Below, piece by piece: positions 1-4,895 of a stretch of 9,485 nucleotides of DNA (positions are counted from its first letter, which is position 1; the number at the start of each line of letters is the position of its first letter). The position numbers were made by a program, and so were the translations under genes. Origin of the DNA: DASPXY01 sp038227745. GTDB taxonomy: Bacteria; Planctomycetota; Planctomycetia; Gemmatales; Gemmataceae. The DNA is taken from positions 1 to 9,485 of the forward strand of contig JBBRPS010000385.1 in NCBI GenBank assembly GCA_038227745.1, in the 5' to 3' direction. The notes below the pieces were generated by a model that worked only from the letters and a program-made list of their open reading frames with translations, did no database searches and was not told where the DNA came from.

Positions 1-2
1 AG

Positions 3-539
3 GCGCGGCAAGCGGCGGCGTGTGCGGCGTCGGGCCGTCCAGCGCGGGCCGCCGGACGGGCGGCCCGCGCCGCCGGCCTGGAGGAGGCGGCCGGGGTCAG
101 GGAGCGCGCGCGTGCCCGCGTGGTGGGCGCCTGGGGGAGCGGCCTGGCCGCGGTGCCCGCGGACCTGGTCCCGGCGACCTGGCAGGCGCTGTCGGTGCCG
201 GCGTGGTGGGCGGTGCAGGCCGAAGAGGCCCAGGCTCGCAAGGCACGGGCCGCCCGCGAGGCGGCCGAGCGGCGCGGGCAAAGCGAACTGCTCCGCGAGC
301 TCCTCGGCAATCCCTTCCAACCGATGGCCCTCGCCCCCGACTGGCTGCGTTGGCACGACGGGGCGGTCGGCCGCGTCGCGCGAGCGATTGACGAGGAGGA
401 AACCTACGAGCAGATGCCGGTGCTGGGGGACGCGCTCGAAGATGCCGGTTGTGACGACCGAGAGATCCTCGACCATCTGCGCGGCCCCGGCCCCCACGTG
501 CGCGGCTGCTGGGTACTCGACCGCATCCTCGACGCCTGA
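3..539 (+). CDS. Planctomycete-type hypothetical protein, 5'-truncated by window edge
   Basis: The frame is open from the first bases of the window to a TGA at 537-539, giving 178 visible residues, so the true start lies upstream. An internal ATG at 120 exists, but the same Ala/Arg/Glu-rich composition continues before it, so it is unlikely to be the start. The visible N-terminal part is Ala-rich with charged residues and is probably helical. After residues reading LLRELLGNPFQP comes a compact segment with AIDEEETYEQMPVLGDALED, then AGCDD, and a C-terminal motif GPGPHVRGCWVLDRILDA. I recall this combination (GNPF-P, LP/MP-L-DALEDAGCD, GPGPHVRGCWV-D) as a multi-copy family in Gemmata-like planctomycetes with no assigned function. 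No signal peptide, membrane helix or catalytic motif is visible in the part present. Codon use is GC-rich, like the neighbours. Confidence 0.75.
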   Translation, partial: ARQAAACAASGRPARAAGRAARAAGLEEAAGVRERARARVVGAWGSGLAAVPADLVPATWQALSVPAWWAVQAEEAQARKARAAREAAERRGQSELLRELLGNPFQPMALAPDWLRWHDGAVGRVARAIDEEETYEQMPVLGDALEDAGCDDREILDHLRGPGPHVRGCWVLDRILDA

Positions 540-566
540 CCGAGGCCGGCTGCCGACCTCGGCGCG

Positions 567-587
567 CCGCCGGGCTGGCCCCGGCGG
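567..587 (+). terminator. GC-rich hairpin, possible terminator
   Basis: A perfect 8-bp stem, CCGCCGGG / CCCGGCGG, with a five-base loop (ctggc) begins 28 bases after the stop of the upstream gene. There is no T-tract after it, so it would be an atypical intrinsic terminator. It could equally be a chance palindrome in GC-rich DNA. Confidence 0.35.
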
Positions 588-731
588 GGTCTGTGGGGGT
601 GTCGCTGCGCGACGGGCCGCCGGCTCGTTCCTTCGTTCTTCTGCCTCTGAGGAGCAAGACGCTCCCGCACCTCTATACATCAGGCGGCGCGGAGTCTCCC
701 CCCTCGGAAAAAAGAACTTTACGGAATCTAT

Positions 732-760
732 TTGCTTTCCAATCCCCGGGATGTTACTTT
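732..760 (+). promoter_or_regulatory. Weak sigma70-like promoter candidate for the 67-aa gene
   Basis: TTGCTT (732-737), a 17-bp spacer, then TACTTT (755-760), inside the least GC-rich part of the intergenic region and 87 bases before the ATG at 847. The -35 matches TTGACA at 3 of 6 positions and the -10 matches TATAAT at 3 of 6, so this is only a candidate. Confidence 0.25.
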
Positions 761-835
761 CACGGTTCGGGGGATAGGACGTCTTCCCACAGACCGCCCG
801 TCTCGTGCCCATCGCAACCGCAGTTCCCGTTGAGC

Positions 836-840
836 AGGAG
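836..840 (+). promoter_or_regulatory. Ribosome binding site that fixes the start at 847
   Basis: AGGAG lies six bases before the ATG at 847. The in-frame upstream ATG at 805 has no comparable purine-rich element, which argues for the shorter 67-aa product. Confidence 0.65.
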
Positions 841-846
841 CGTCCC

Positions 847-1050
847 ATGCACACGGACCATCCAGATGGGTTCCAGGTCTACGTCCGCCGTGACCGTGCC
901 CACGCGCACATCCAGGACCCCGACGCCGCCGAACAGCCGGTCAGCGAGTGCGCCACCTATGAGGAGGCCCGCCGCATCCAGCGCGCGTACCACCGCTCTT
1001 CGCGCGAATGCGTGATCCGCTATGTCGGCGAATCTGGCGGCGGCGATTGA
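847..1050 (+). CDS. Small conserved-looking hypothetical protein (67 aa)
   Basis: ATG at 847 with AGGAG six bases upstream, TGA at 1048-1050. The protein begins MHTDHPDGFQVYVRRDRAHA. It continues through an acidic stretch (residues 24-30) to the segment ATYEEARRIQRAYHRSSREC and ends VIRYVGESGGGD. The arrangement (two short strand-like stretches, VYVRR and CVIRY, around an ARRIQRAYHRSSR helix) suggests a compact alpha/beta fold. I recall near-identical endings (HRSS-R-CVIRY-GE-GGGD) in other Gemmata-like genomes, but no function is known to me. The in-frame ATG at 805 would add 14 unremarkable residues without a good ribosome binding site. It is convergent with the DUF433/DUF5615 pair; only 78 bases separate the stop from the restored DUF5615 stop. 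No signal peptide or membrane segment is visible. Confidence 0.7.
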   Translation: MHTDHPDGFQVYVRRDRAHAHIQDPDAAEQPVSECATYEEARRIQRAYHRSSRECVIRYVGESGGGD

Positions 1051-1128
1051 ACCGGCACGCCGCGACCGCGATCGTGGTACTCCCGTTGGAGCGTGGCCGA
1101 TCCTCACAGAGGCGTCGTCGGGACCGGA

Positions 1129-1492
1129 TCAACTCCCCGGTAAGTAGGTGATCTGATCGAGGTGCTCCTCGGGGAGCGCGGCGCCGATCACCAGCAGCAA
1201 CAGGTCCGCGACGTCCATTACCGCGGTCCCGGGATCGATCACGAGGATTCCCGGCGCGTGCCGCCCCCTGGCGAGGTGGTCCGACAGGTGCACCGGGCAT
1301 CGATTTGCGGTTGTTCGTGACGAGCAGGAAGTCGTGGTCCTCACACCATTCCAGGATGACCGGATCGGACGCTTGCAGCGGAGGGGTCCCCGGGTCACCG
1401 ACATGCCACACCGTCAGGGTCGGCTCATGCTTCATGATGGCCGCAGGCCACCATTGAGGCAACTGCTCATCGAGAAGGAACTTTCCGATCAT
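1129..1492 (-). pseudogene. DUF5615 PIN-like (predicted toxin) gene with a +1 frameshift
   Basis: Starting at the ATG at 1492-1490, the protein reads MIGKFLLDEQLPQWWPAA and continues to residue 66 (LLVTNNRKSMP at 56-66), as expected for the N-terminal half of DUF5615/Mut7-C-like PIN proteins. It has acidic residues at D8-E9 and in the E51-D52-H53-D54 cluster, and the NNR motif. From there the original frame turns to nonsense and runs on to 941 (183 aa). The expected C-terminal half (VHLSDHLARGRHAPGILVID... to DQITYLPGS) is in another frame and ends at TGA 1131-1129. Removing one base from the GGG at 1295-1297 (CCC on the coding strand) restores a continuous 120-aa protein of normal family length. 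The family is a predicted RNase toxin paired with DUF433. The DUF433 stop and this start overlap as ATGA, implying translational coupling. The shift may be a disabling mutation, an assembly error or, less likely, recoding at CCC-G. Confidence 0.8.
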
Positions 1493-1827
1493 GGCTGGGC
1501 CTGGGTCGCCCGTGACTTCCGCTCCGCGAACAGGCGCTGCAGCTTCGCGTAGAACTCCGGGCGCCGACGCCGATCCTCTCCCTGCGCTCGGTGGCAATAG
1601 TCCAGCCAATCGGCCAGATACCGGCTCACCGCCTCCTTGTTATGCAGGTAATAGAGGATGGTCGCGTAGACCTGTTCGAGCGTCAGGGTCGGGAAGCGCG
1701 CGGCCACCTCTTCCGCCGTCTTGCCGCGGTGAATGTACTCGTACAGGACGTGCTCGATCCCGATACGGTGCCCCTTGATCCGGATGTCGTCGGGGGCGAG
1801 GACCTCAAAGTACTCTTCGAGTTGCAT
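1489..1827 (-). CDS. DUF433 domain protein, predicted antitoxin
   Basis: 112 aa, ATG at 1827-1825, with GGGGAAG three bases upstream on the coding strand, and TGA at 1491-1489. Residues about 16-71 form the DUF433 core: RIKGHRIGIEHVLYEYIHRG, then KTAEEVAARFPTLTLEQVYA and TILYYLHNKEAVSRYL. This is the small helix-turn-helix-like domain (COG2442) predicted to be the antitoxin of DUF5615/COG4634 PIN-like proteins. The last 40 residues are a charged, helical extension beyond the usual domain and may contact the partner. The stop overlaps the start of the downstream DUF5615 gene by four bases (ATGA), the typical arrangement for a two-gene TA operon with coupled translation. The gene lies 90 bases downstream of the hisG stop on the same strand, so read-through from the apt-his transcript is possible. 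The domain call is firm; the antitoxin role is inferred from the family and the pairing. Confidence 0.85.
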   Translation of the reverse strand: MQLEEYFEVLAPDDIRIKGHRIGIEHVLYEYIHRGKTAEEVAARFPTLTLEQVYATILYYLHNKEAVSRYLADWLDYCHRAQGEDRRRRPEFYAKLQRLFAERKSRATQAQP

Positions 1828-1878
1828 GGACTTCCCCAGGATCGGTGCAACAACTCACGGCTCACCGGCACCGCGCCG

Positions 1879-1897
1879 CCAGCCGGCCGCGGCCTGG
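1879..1897 (-). terminator. Imperfect palindrome after hisG, possible terminator
   Basis: On the coding strand, CCAG-(g)-CCG pairs with CGG-CTGG around a four-base loop, giving seven base pairs with one bulge, about 20 bases after the hisG stop. No T-tract follows. It could separate the apt-his transcript from the DUF433 gene, but GC-rich palindromes arise easily in this DNA. Confidence 0.3.
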
Positions 1898-1917
1898 TTC
1901 TCCGGCCTGTGGAGCGG

Positions 1918-2796
1918 TCAATCGATGATCTTGCTGAGGGGGTATTCGACGATGCCGCGCGCCCCCGCCTGCTTGAGCTGCGGGATGATGTGCCGCACCG
2001 TGTTCTCGTCCAGCACGGTGTTCACCGCCACCCACGCATCGTCGGACAGCGACGACACGGTCGGCTTCTGCAGGGCCGGCAGCACCTTGAGGACGGCCTG
2101 CAGGTCGCCCTTGCTCACGTTCAGCATCAGGCCGACCTTGCCCTCGGCGGCCATGGCGCCCTGCAGCATGAGCACCATGTCTTCCATCTTCTGCTTCTTC
2201 CACGGGTCGGCGTGGGCGCCCTCGTTGGTAATGAAGCGCGTCGTGCTCTGCAGCAGCTCGGCGACGATGCGCAGGTTGTTCGCCTTCAACGACGAGCCCG
2301 TCTCGGTCACCTCGACGATGGCGTCGGCGAGCCTCGGCGGCTTGACCTCGGTGGCGCCCCAACTGAATTCGACCTGGGCGCTGACGCCGTGCTGCGCCAG
2401 CCAACGCTTCGTCAGGCCGACGACCTCCGTGGCGATGCGCTTGCCCTGCAGATCCTTGACGTCCTTGACCGGCGAGTCGTTCGGCACCGCCAGCACCCAG
2501 CGCACCGGCCGCTTGCTCACCTTGCTGAAGACCAGCTCGGCCAGCTCGATGACCTTGGCGTCGTTCTCCAGGATCCAGTCGTAGCCGGTCAGGCCGCAGT
2601 CCAGCGAGCCGTCCTGGACGTAGCGCGCCATCTCCTGGGCGCGGATGAGCGTGCAGTGGACCTCGGGGTCGTCGATGGCCGGGTAGTAGCTGCGGCTGGC
2701 GTAGGTGATCTTGTAGCCGGCCTTGTGGAACAACTGGGCGGTCGCCTCCTGCAGACTGCCGGCCGGGATGCCCAGTTTCAGGATCGATCCGTTCAT
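1918..2796 (-). CDS. hisG: ATP phosphoribosyltransferase, long form
   Basis: 292 aa, ATG at 2796-2794, TGA at 1920-1918. It catalyses the first committed step of histidine synthesis, ATP + PRPP to phosphoribosyl-ATP, in the cytoplasm. The N-terminus LKLGIPAGSLQEAT is the typical HisG start. Residues 62-80 (DGSLDCGLTGYDWILEN) and the 147-172 region (GATEVKPPRLADAI followed by VEVTETGSSLKANN) match the HisG catalytic core, including the PRPP-binding E-V-T-E-T-G-S-S-L stretch. About 80 more residues (from roughly 210) form the C-terminal ACT-like regulatory domain, ending GARGIVEYPLSKIID. This makes it the hexameric, histidine-feedback-inhibited long form, which does not need HisZ. The start overlaps the hisI stop by four bases (ATGA), so it is probably translated by coupling. 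It is the last gene of the apt-hisI-hisG group. The family call is secure. Confidence 0.97.
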   Translation of the reverse strand: MNGSILKLGIPAGSLQEATAQLFHKAGYKITYASRSYYPAIDDPEVHCTLIRAQEMARYVQDGSLDCGLTGYDWILENDAKVIELAELVFSKVSKRPVRWVLAVPNDSPVKDVKDLQGKRIATEVVGLTKRWLAQHGVSAQVEFSWGATEVKPPRLADAIVEVTETGSSLKANNLRIVAELLQSTTRFITNEGAHADPWKKQKMEDMVLMLQGAMAAEGKVGLMLNVSKGDLQAVLKVLPALQKPTVSSLSDDAWVAVNTVLDENTVRHIIPQLKQAGARGIVEYPLSKIID

Positions 2797-3167
2797 TTCT
2801 TGTACACCTTGGCGGGGTCGAACAGCCTCTCGCCGACGACCTTGAAACCGTCGCCCTCCACCTGGCGGAAGAAGCAGCTCGGGTAGCCCTCGTGGCAGGC
2901 GGCGCCGCCGATCTGCTTGACCTTGAGCAGGACGGTGTCGGCGTCGCAGTCGAGGAAGACGGCCTTGACCTCCTGGACGTTGCCGCTCTCCTCGCCCTTG
3001 CGCCAGAGTTTGCCGCGGGACCTGCTAAAGTAGACCGCCCGCCCGGTGCGCAGCGTTTCCTCGTAGGCCTCGCGGTTCATGTACGCGAGCATCAGCACCG
3101 CGCCGGTGTCGGCGTCCTGGGCGATCACCGGCACCAGCCCACCCGTCTTGTCAAAGTCGATCTTCAT
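2793..3167 (-). CDS. hisI: Phosphoribosyl-AMP cyclohydrolase, monofunctional
   Basis: 124 aa, ATG at 3167-3165, TGA at 2795-2793. It opens the adenine ring of phosphoribosyl-AMP (third step of histidine synthesis). The visible motifs are LMLAYMNREAYEETLRTG (25-42), YFSRSRGKLWRKGEESGN (46-63), DCDAD (73-77, the metal-binding aspartates plus the zinc cysteine C74), and ACHEGYPSCFF (90-100, zinc cysteines C91 and C98). The length fits the single-domain enzyme; there is no HisE (PRA-pyrophosphohydrolase) extension, so hisE must lie elsewhere. The frame extends upstream into apt, but those residues are Arg/Ser-rich shadow sequence and family members begin at about MKIDFDK, so the start at 3167 is chosen even though no clear Shine-Dalgarno precedes it. 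It lies 76 bases after apt and overlaps hisG by four bases. Confidence 0.96.
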   Translation of the reverse strand: MKIDFDKTGGLVPVIAQDADTGAVLMLAYMNREAYEETLRTGRAVYFSRSRGKLWRKGEESGNVQEVKAVFLDCDADTVLLKVKQIGGAACHEGYPSCFFRQVEGDGFKVVGERLFDPAKVYKK

Positions 3168-3243
3168 GGAGGGAAATCCATCAAGGCGATGTTCCTGGCT
3201 CGCGGCGCGCCGTGACGGGGAGGGGACGCGCAGGGGGCAGCGG

Positions 3244-3756
3244 CTAGTAGCGCACGAGGCTGAACACCTCGTGGGGGCGCAGCCGTTCGCGGCCCTTGAG
3301 GAACTCCAGCTCGACCAGCACCGCACAGGCGACGACGCTGGCGCCGGCTTTCTCGATGAGTTGGCAGCCCGCCTGCAGGGTGCCGCCGGTGGCCAGCAGG
3401 TCGTCCACGAGCAACACGCGGGCGCCCTTGTCGAAGCCGTCCACGTGGACGTGAAGCTCAGCGCTGCCGTACTCGAGGTCGTACTGCAGCGCGTGCGTGC
3501 GCCAGGGCAGCTTGCCGGGCTTGCGCAGCGGGACCAGTGGCCGCTGCATCAGGAGCGCCATCGGCGCGGCGAACAGGAAGCCGCGCGCCTCGGCCGCGGC
3601 GATCGCATCGATCACCTGGCCCGCATAGTGGTCGCACAGGCGGCGGATGGCGTCCTGGAACGCCGCCGGCTCGGCGAGCAGGGGGGTGATGTCCTTGAAG
3701 AGGATCCCCGGTTTGGGGAAGTCCGGCACGTCGCGAATGTACCTGGTCAGGTCCAT
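3244..3756 (-). CDS. apt: Adenine phosphoribosyltransferase
   Basis: 170 aa, ATG at 3756-3754, TAG at 3246-3244. It salvages adenine with PRPP to AMP in the cytoplasm. The typical APRT layout is present: N-terminal IRDVPDFPKPGILFKDITPL (8-27), the ARGFLFAAP segment (57-65), PLRKPGKLPWRTHALQYDLE (77-96) and YGSAELHVHVD (96-106, the APRT hallmark). The type I PRPP-binding loop VLLVDDLLATGGT is at 114-126. The length matches the bacterial family. Start chosen because AGGGAG lies five bases upstream; the frame is open further upstream to 3819, but those 21 residues do not resemble the family. A promoter-like element sits just ahead at 3791-3819. It heads an apt-hisI-hisG series on the same strand, linking two PRPP-consuming activities. 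One mild departure is AAAEARGF where many members have GIEARGF/GIESRGF. Confidence 0.96.
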   Translation of the reverse strand: MDLTRYIRDVPDFPKPGILFKDITPLLAEPAAFQDAIRRLCDHYAGQVIDAIAAAEARGFLFAAPMALLMQRPLVPLRKPGKLPWRTHALQYDLEYGSAELHVHVDGFDKGARVLLVDDLLATGGTLQAGCQLIEKAGASVVACAVLVELEFLKGRERLRPHEVFSLVRY

Positions 3757-3761
3757 GAAAG

Positions 3762-3767
3762 CTCCCT
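3762..3767 (-). promoter_or_regulatory. Ribosome binding site that fixes the apt start
   Basis: AGGGAG on the coding strand, five bases before the ATG at 3756. It supports the 170-aa start over the longer in-frame alternative. Confidence 0.7.
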
Positions 3768-3790
3768 TACCCCGCGGCCCGTCGTGGGCA

Positions 3791-3819
3791 AGGATACGAA
3801 CTCGGCGGAGGCAGGACAA
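3791..3819 (-). promoter_or_regulatory. Sigma70-like promoter candidate for apt-hisI-hisG
   Basis: On the coding strand, TTGTCC (3819-3814), a 17-bp spacer, then TATCCT (3796-3791). Each hexamer matches its sigma70 consensus at 4 of 6 positions. The spacing is optimal, and it would give a leader of about 28 bases before the apt ATG. It lies in the 79-base gap after the Uma2 gene, so apt could also be reached by read-through from Uma2. Confidence 0.45.
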
Positions 3820-3835
3820 CCGGGCTTACCTCTCC

Positions 3836-4654
3836 TCAGGGGAGGAAATCGCGCACCAGAAACGTGACCGTCGGCAGGTCCGGGAGGGTGAGGGTGACCT
3901 GTTGATCCTCCGGCAGGATTTGCTGTGAGCGGTACTGCCCCGCTTGCGTGTCCGGGTCGGTGAAGATCTCCAGCTGCCGATCCACGAGGTTGACGATCCA
4001 GTAAAGCCGAATGCCCGCCGTGGCGTAGCTCTGTGCCTTGCCACGGCGGTCGGCCAACAGCGAGGAGTCTGCCACCTCGATCACGAGCCACAAATCCGCG
4101 GGGCCAGGGTAGCGCTGGGCGTACTGGTCATCGGGGCCTTGGGCGATCGCGAAGTCCGGTTCGGGCTGGCTGGCGGCGCCGGCGATGTTTTGGGGGCCGA
4201 TCTCGATGGGATCCTGGCACCGGTGTACCCAAGGGGGCGGCACGGCCTGAATAATCCTGCGGAGCAGACGACTGACGGACAATGAGTGTTGCGGTCCTGC
4301 TCCCATGCCTGGCCCCCTGCCGCGGTCCTTGGCGATCAGGTATCCCGCCATCATCTCAACCGGATCGTCCTCGCCGATGATCGCCGTACGGATCATCTGT
4401 TGATACTGCGCCAGCGTCAAGGGCCAGATCTCCAGCATCCCCAGGTACCGGGGGGCGTCGGGAGGGATGACGCAAGGTTGGGGCCGCGCTTGCCCCACCC
4501 CGCGATCCTTGCCGACGAGGTATCCCTCCAGCAGTTCGACGGGGTCGTTCACCGTGAGGACGCCTTCCTGAAACATCCGCCGGTACTGTTCCAGCGAGAG
4601 CGGCATGAGTTCCATACCGCGGAAGGTCAGGGCTTCTTGCTTCGTCACACTCAT
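3836..4654 (-). CDS. Uma2-family (DUF820) PD-(D/E)xK nuclease-fold protein with duplicated N-terminal module
   Basis: 272 aa, ATG at 4654-4652, with AGAGGA about ten bases upstream, and TGA at 3838-3836. The Uma2 fold occupies the C-terminal two-thirds. It has the histidine/serine segment at 121-126, PEPDFAIAQG (164-173, acidic D167), LVIEVADSSLLADRRGKAQS (190-209, with E193 and K206) and SYATAGIRLYWIVNL (209-223). These make up the PD-(D/E)xK-like active-site set; the biological role of this abundant family is unsettled. The N-terminus carries two copies of a short module. Residues 13-53 (MELMPLSLEQYRRMF, DPVELLEGYLVGKDRG) and 73-113 (LEIWPLTLAQYQQMI, DPVEMMAGYLIAKDRG) are exactly 60 residues apart. 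Family members usually have one copy directly before the catalytic part. The longer in-frame start at 4693 adds basic residues inside a hairpin and is not favoured. It is divergent from the kinase gene. Confidence 0.88.
   Translation of the reverse strand: MSVTKQEALTFRGMELMPLSLEQYRRMFQEGVLTVNDPVELLEGYLVGKDRGVGQARPQPCVIPPDAPRYLGMLEIWPLTLAQYQQMIRTAIIGEDDPVEMMAGYLIAKDRGRGPGMGAGPQHSLSVSRLLRRIIQAVPPPWVHRCQDPIEIGPQNIAGAASQPEPDFAIAQGPDDQYAQRYPGPADLWLVIEVADSSLLADRRGKAQSYATAGIRLYWIVNLVDRQLEIFTDPDTQAGQYRSQQILPEDQQVTLTLPDLPTVTFLVRDFLP
4321..4435 (-). repeat. Internal repeat copy B of the Uma2 gene
   Basis: This 115-bp block encodes residues about 73-111 of the Uma2-family protein. It aligns without gaps to 4501-4615; my hand count gives 73 of 115 identical bases (about 63%). 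The copy adjoins the catalytic region and is probably the ancestral one. Confidence 0.75.
4501..4615 (-). repeat. Internal repeat copy A of the Uma2 gene
   Basis: The upstream (N-terminal) copy, offset from 4321-4435 by exactly 180 bp (60 codons). It keeps the P-L-(S/T)-L-x-Q-Y, D-P-V-E and G-Y-L-(V/I)-x-K-D-R-G pattern but has drifted most in the block 4551-4570. Confidence 0.75.
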
Positions 4655-4679
4655 ACGCCGGCTTCCTCTCCGCGGACAC

Positions 4680-4702
4680 CCCACCCGGTGCAATGGGTGG
4701 GC
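4680..4702. repeat. Hairpin element, possible REP-like repeat (copy 1)
   Basis: A perfect 7-bp stem, CCCACCC (4680-4686) / GGGTGGG (4695-4701), with an 8-base loop, followed by C. It shares length and flanks with the hairpin at 8212-8234: CCCAC, then GGTGC at the same offset, then GTGGGC, with paired changes in the inner stem. Here it sits 25 bases upstream of the Uma2 start, so it would fold in that mRNA leader. Confidence 0.45.
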
Positions 4703-4741
4703 TTTGGCAGGTGGTGATTCAGATTCCGCACGCCTCGCGTC

Positions 4742-4771
4742 ATCTTACCCTCTCGAACCGCCCCCGGGCAA
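4742..4771 (-). promoter_or_regulatory. Promoter candidate for the Uma2 gene
   Basis: On the coding strand, TTGCCC (4771-4766), an 18-bp spacer, then TAAGAT followed by G (4747-4742). The hexamers are identical to those at 8266-8293. Transcription would begin near 4735 and give an ~80-base leader containing the hairpin at 4680-4701. Confidence 0.4.
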
Positions 4772-4807
4772 CGGCGGACCGCCCCCGGCGTTTCCCGCGG
4801 GAGGCTG

Positions 4808-4835
4808 TTGCTTTCGCGGGGGCACCCGGTATGCT
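4808..4835 (+). promoter_or_regulatory. Promoter candidate for the kinase gene
   Basis: TTGCTT (4808-4813), a 16-bp spacer, TATGCT (4830-4835) followed by G, 60 bases before the kinase ATG. The -10 matches TATAAT at 4 of 6; the -35 matches TTGACA at 3 of 6. Confidence 0.4.
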
Positions 4836-4880
4836 GGGTTGCTGGGGTATCACGACGTTCTCGACACGGCCGACCACCAG

Positions 4881-4890
4881 GGGAGAGAGG
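4881..4890 (+). promoter_or_regulatory. Ribosome binding site that fixes the kinase start
   Basis: A purine run, gggagagagg, ends five bases before the ATG at 4896. The frame is open far upstream (to 4605), but that stretch overlaps the divergent Uma2 gene and its translation is not kinase-like. Confidence 0.7.
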
Positions 4891-4895
4891 CCGCG

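Larger units (their letters stand above)
540..846. other. Intergenic region, 307 bp, no gene seen
   Basis: No convincing coding sequence is visible. Frames open through this stretch have low-complexity Arg/Pro/Ser translations typical of non-coding GC-rich DNA. Just after the upstream stop there is an imperfect palindrome at 542-560 (gaggccggc / gccgacctc with one mismatch), followed by a perfect 8-bp hairpin at 567-587. Bases 700-765 are clearly less GC-rich than the rest and are the likeliest place for the promoter of the 67-aa gene. Confidence 0.6.

Noticed and set aside
22..777. Long forward open frame (251 aa) overlapping the first gene
   Set aside because: The translation is Arg/Pro/Ser-rich low complexity, typical of an out-of-frame read through GC-rich DNA. 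The overlapping frame ending at 539 has the recognisable protein.
941..1492. DUF5615 gene read in a single frame as a 183-aa protein
   Set aside because: After residue 66 the translation loses all family resemblance and runs into the convergent 67-aa gene, while the correct continuation is in another frame.
1591..2886. 431-aa forward open frame antisense to hisG and DUF433
   Set aside because: It is the mirror of genuine genes on the minus strand (hisG, hisI end, DUF433). Its Leu/Asp/His/Arg-rich composition is the expected complement of GC-rich codons.
3777..3789. Short palindrome GCCC-gtcgt-GGGC upstream of apt
   Set aside because: Only four base pairs; it lacks the CCCAC/GGTGC pattern of the two related hairpins, so it is not counted as a third copy.
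3829..3845. Imperfect hairpin with the Uma2 stop codon in its three-base loop
   Set aside because: Stems cctctcc / ggggagg need a wobble on one strand and give a mismatch on the transcribed (minus) one, and the loop is minimal. Too weak to call a terminator or regulator.
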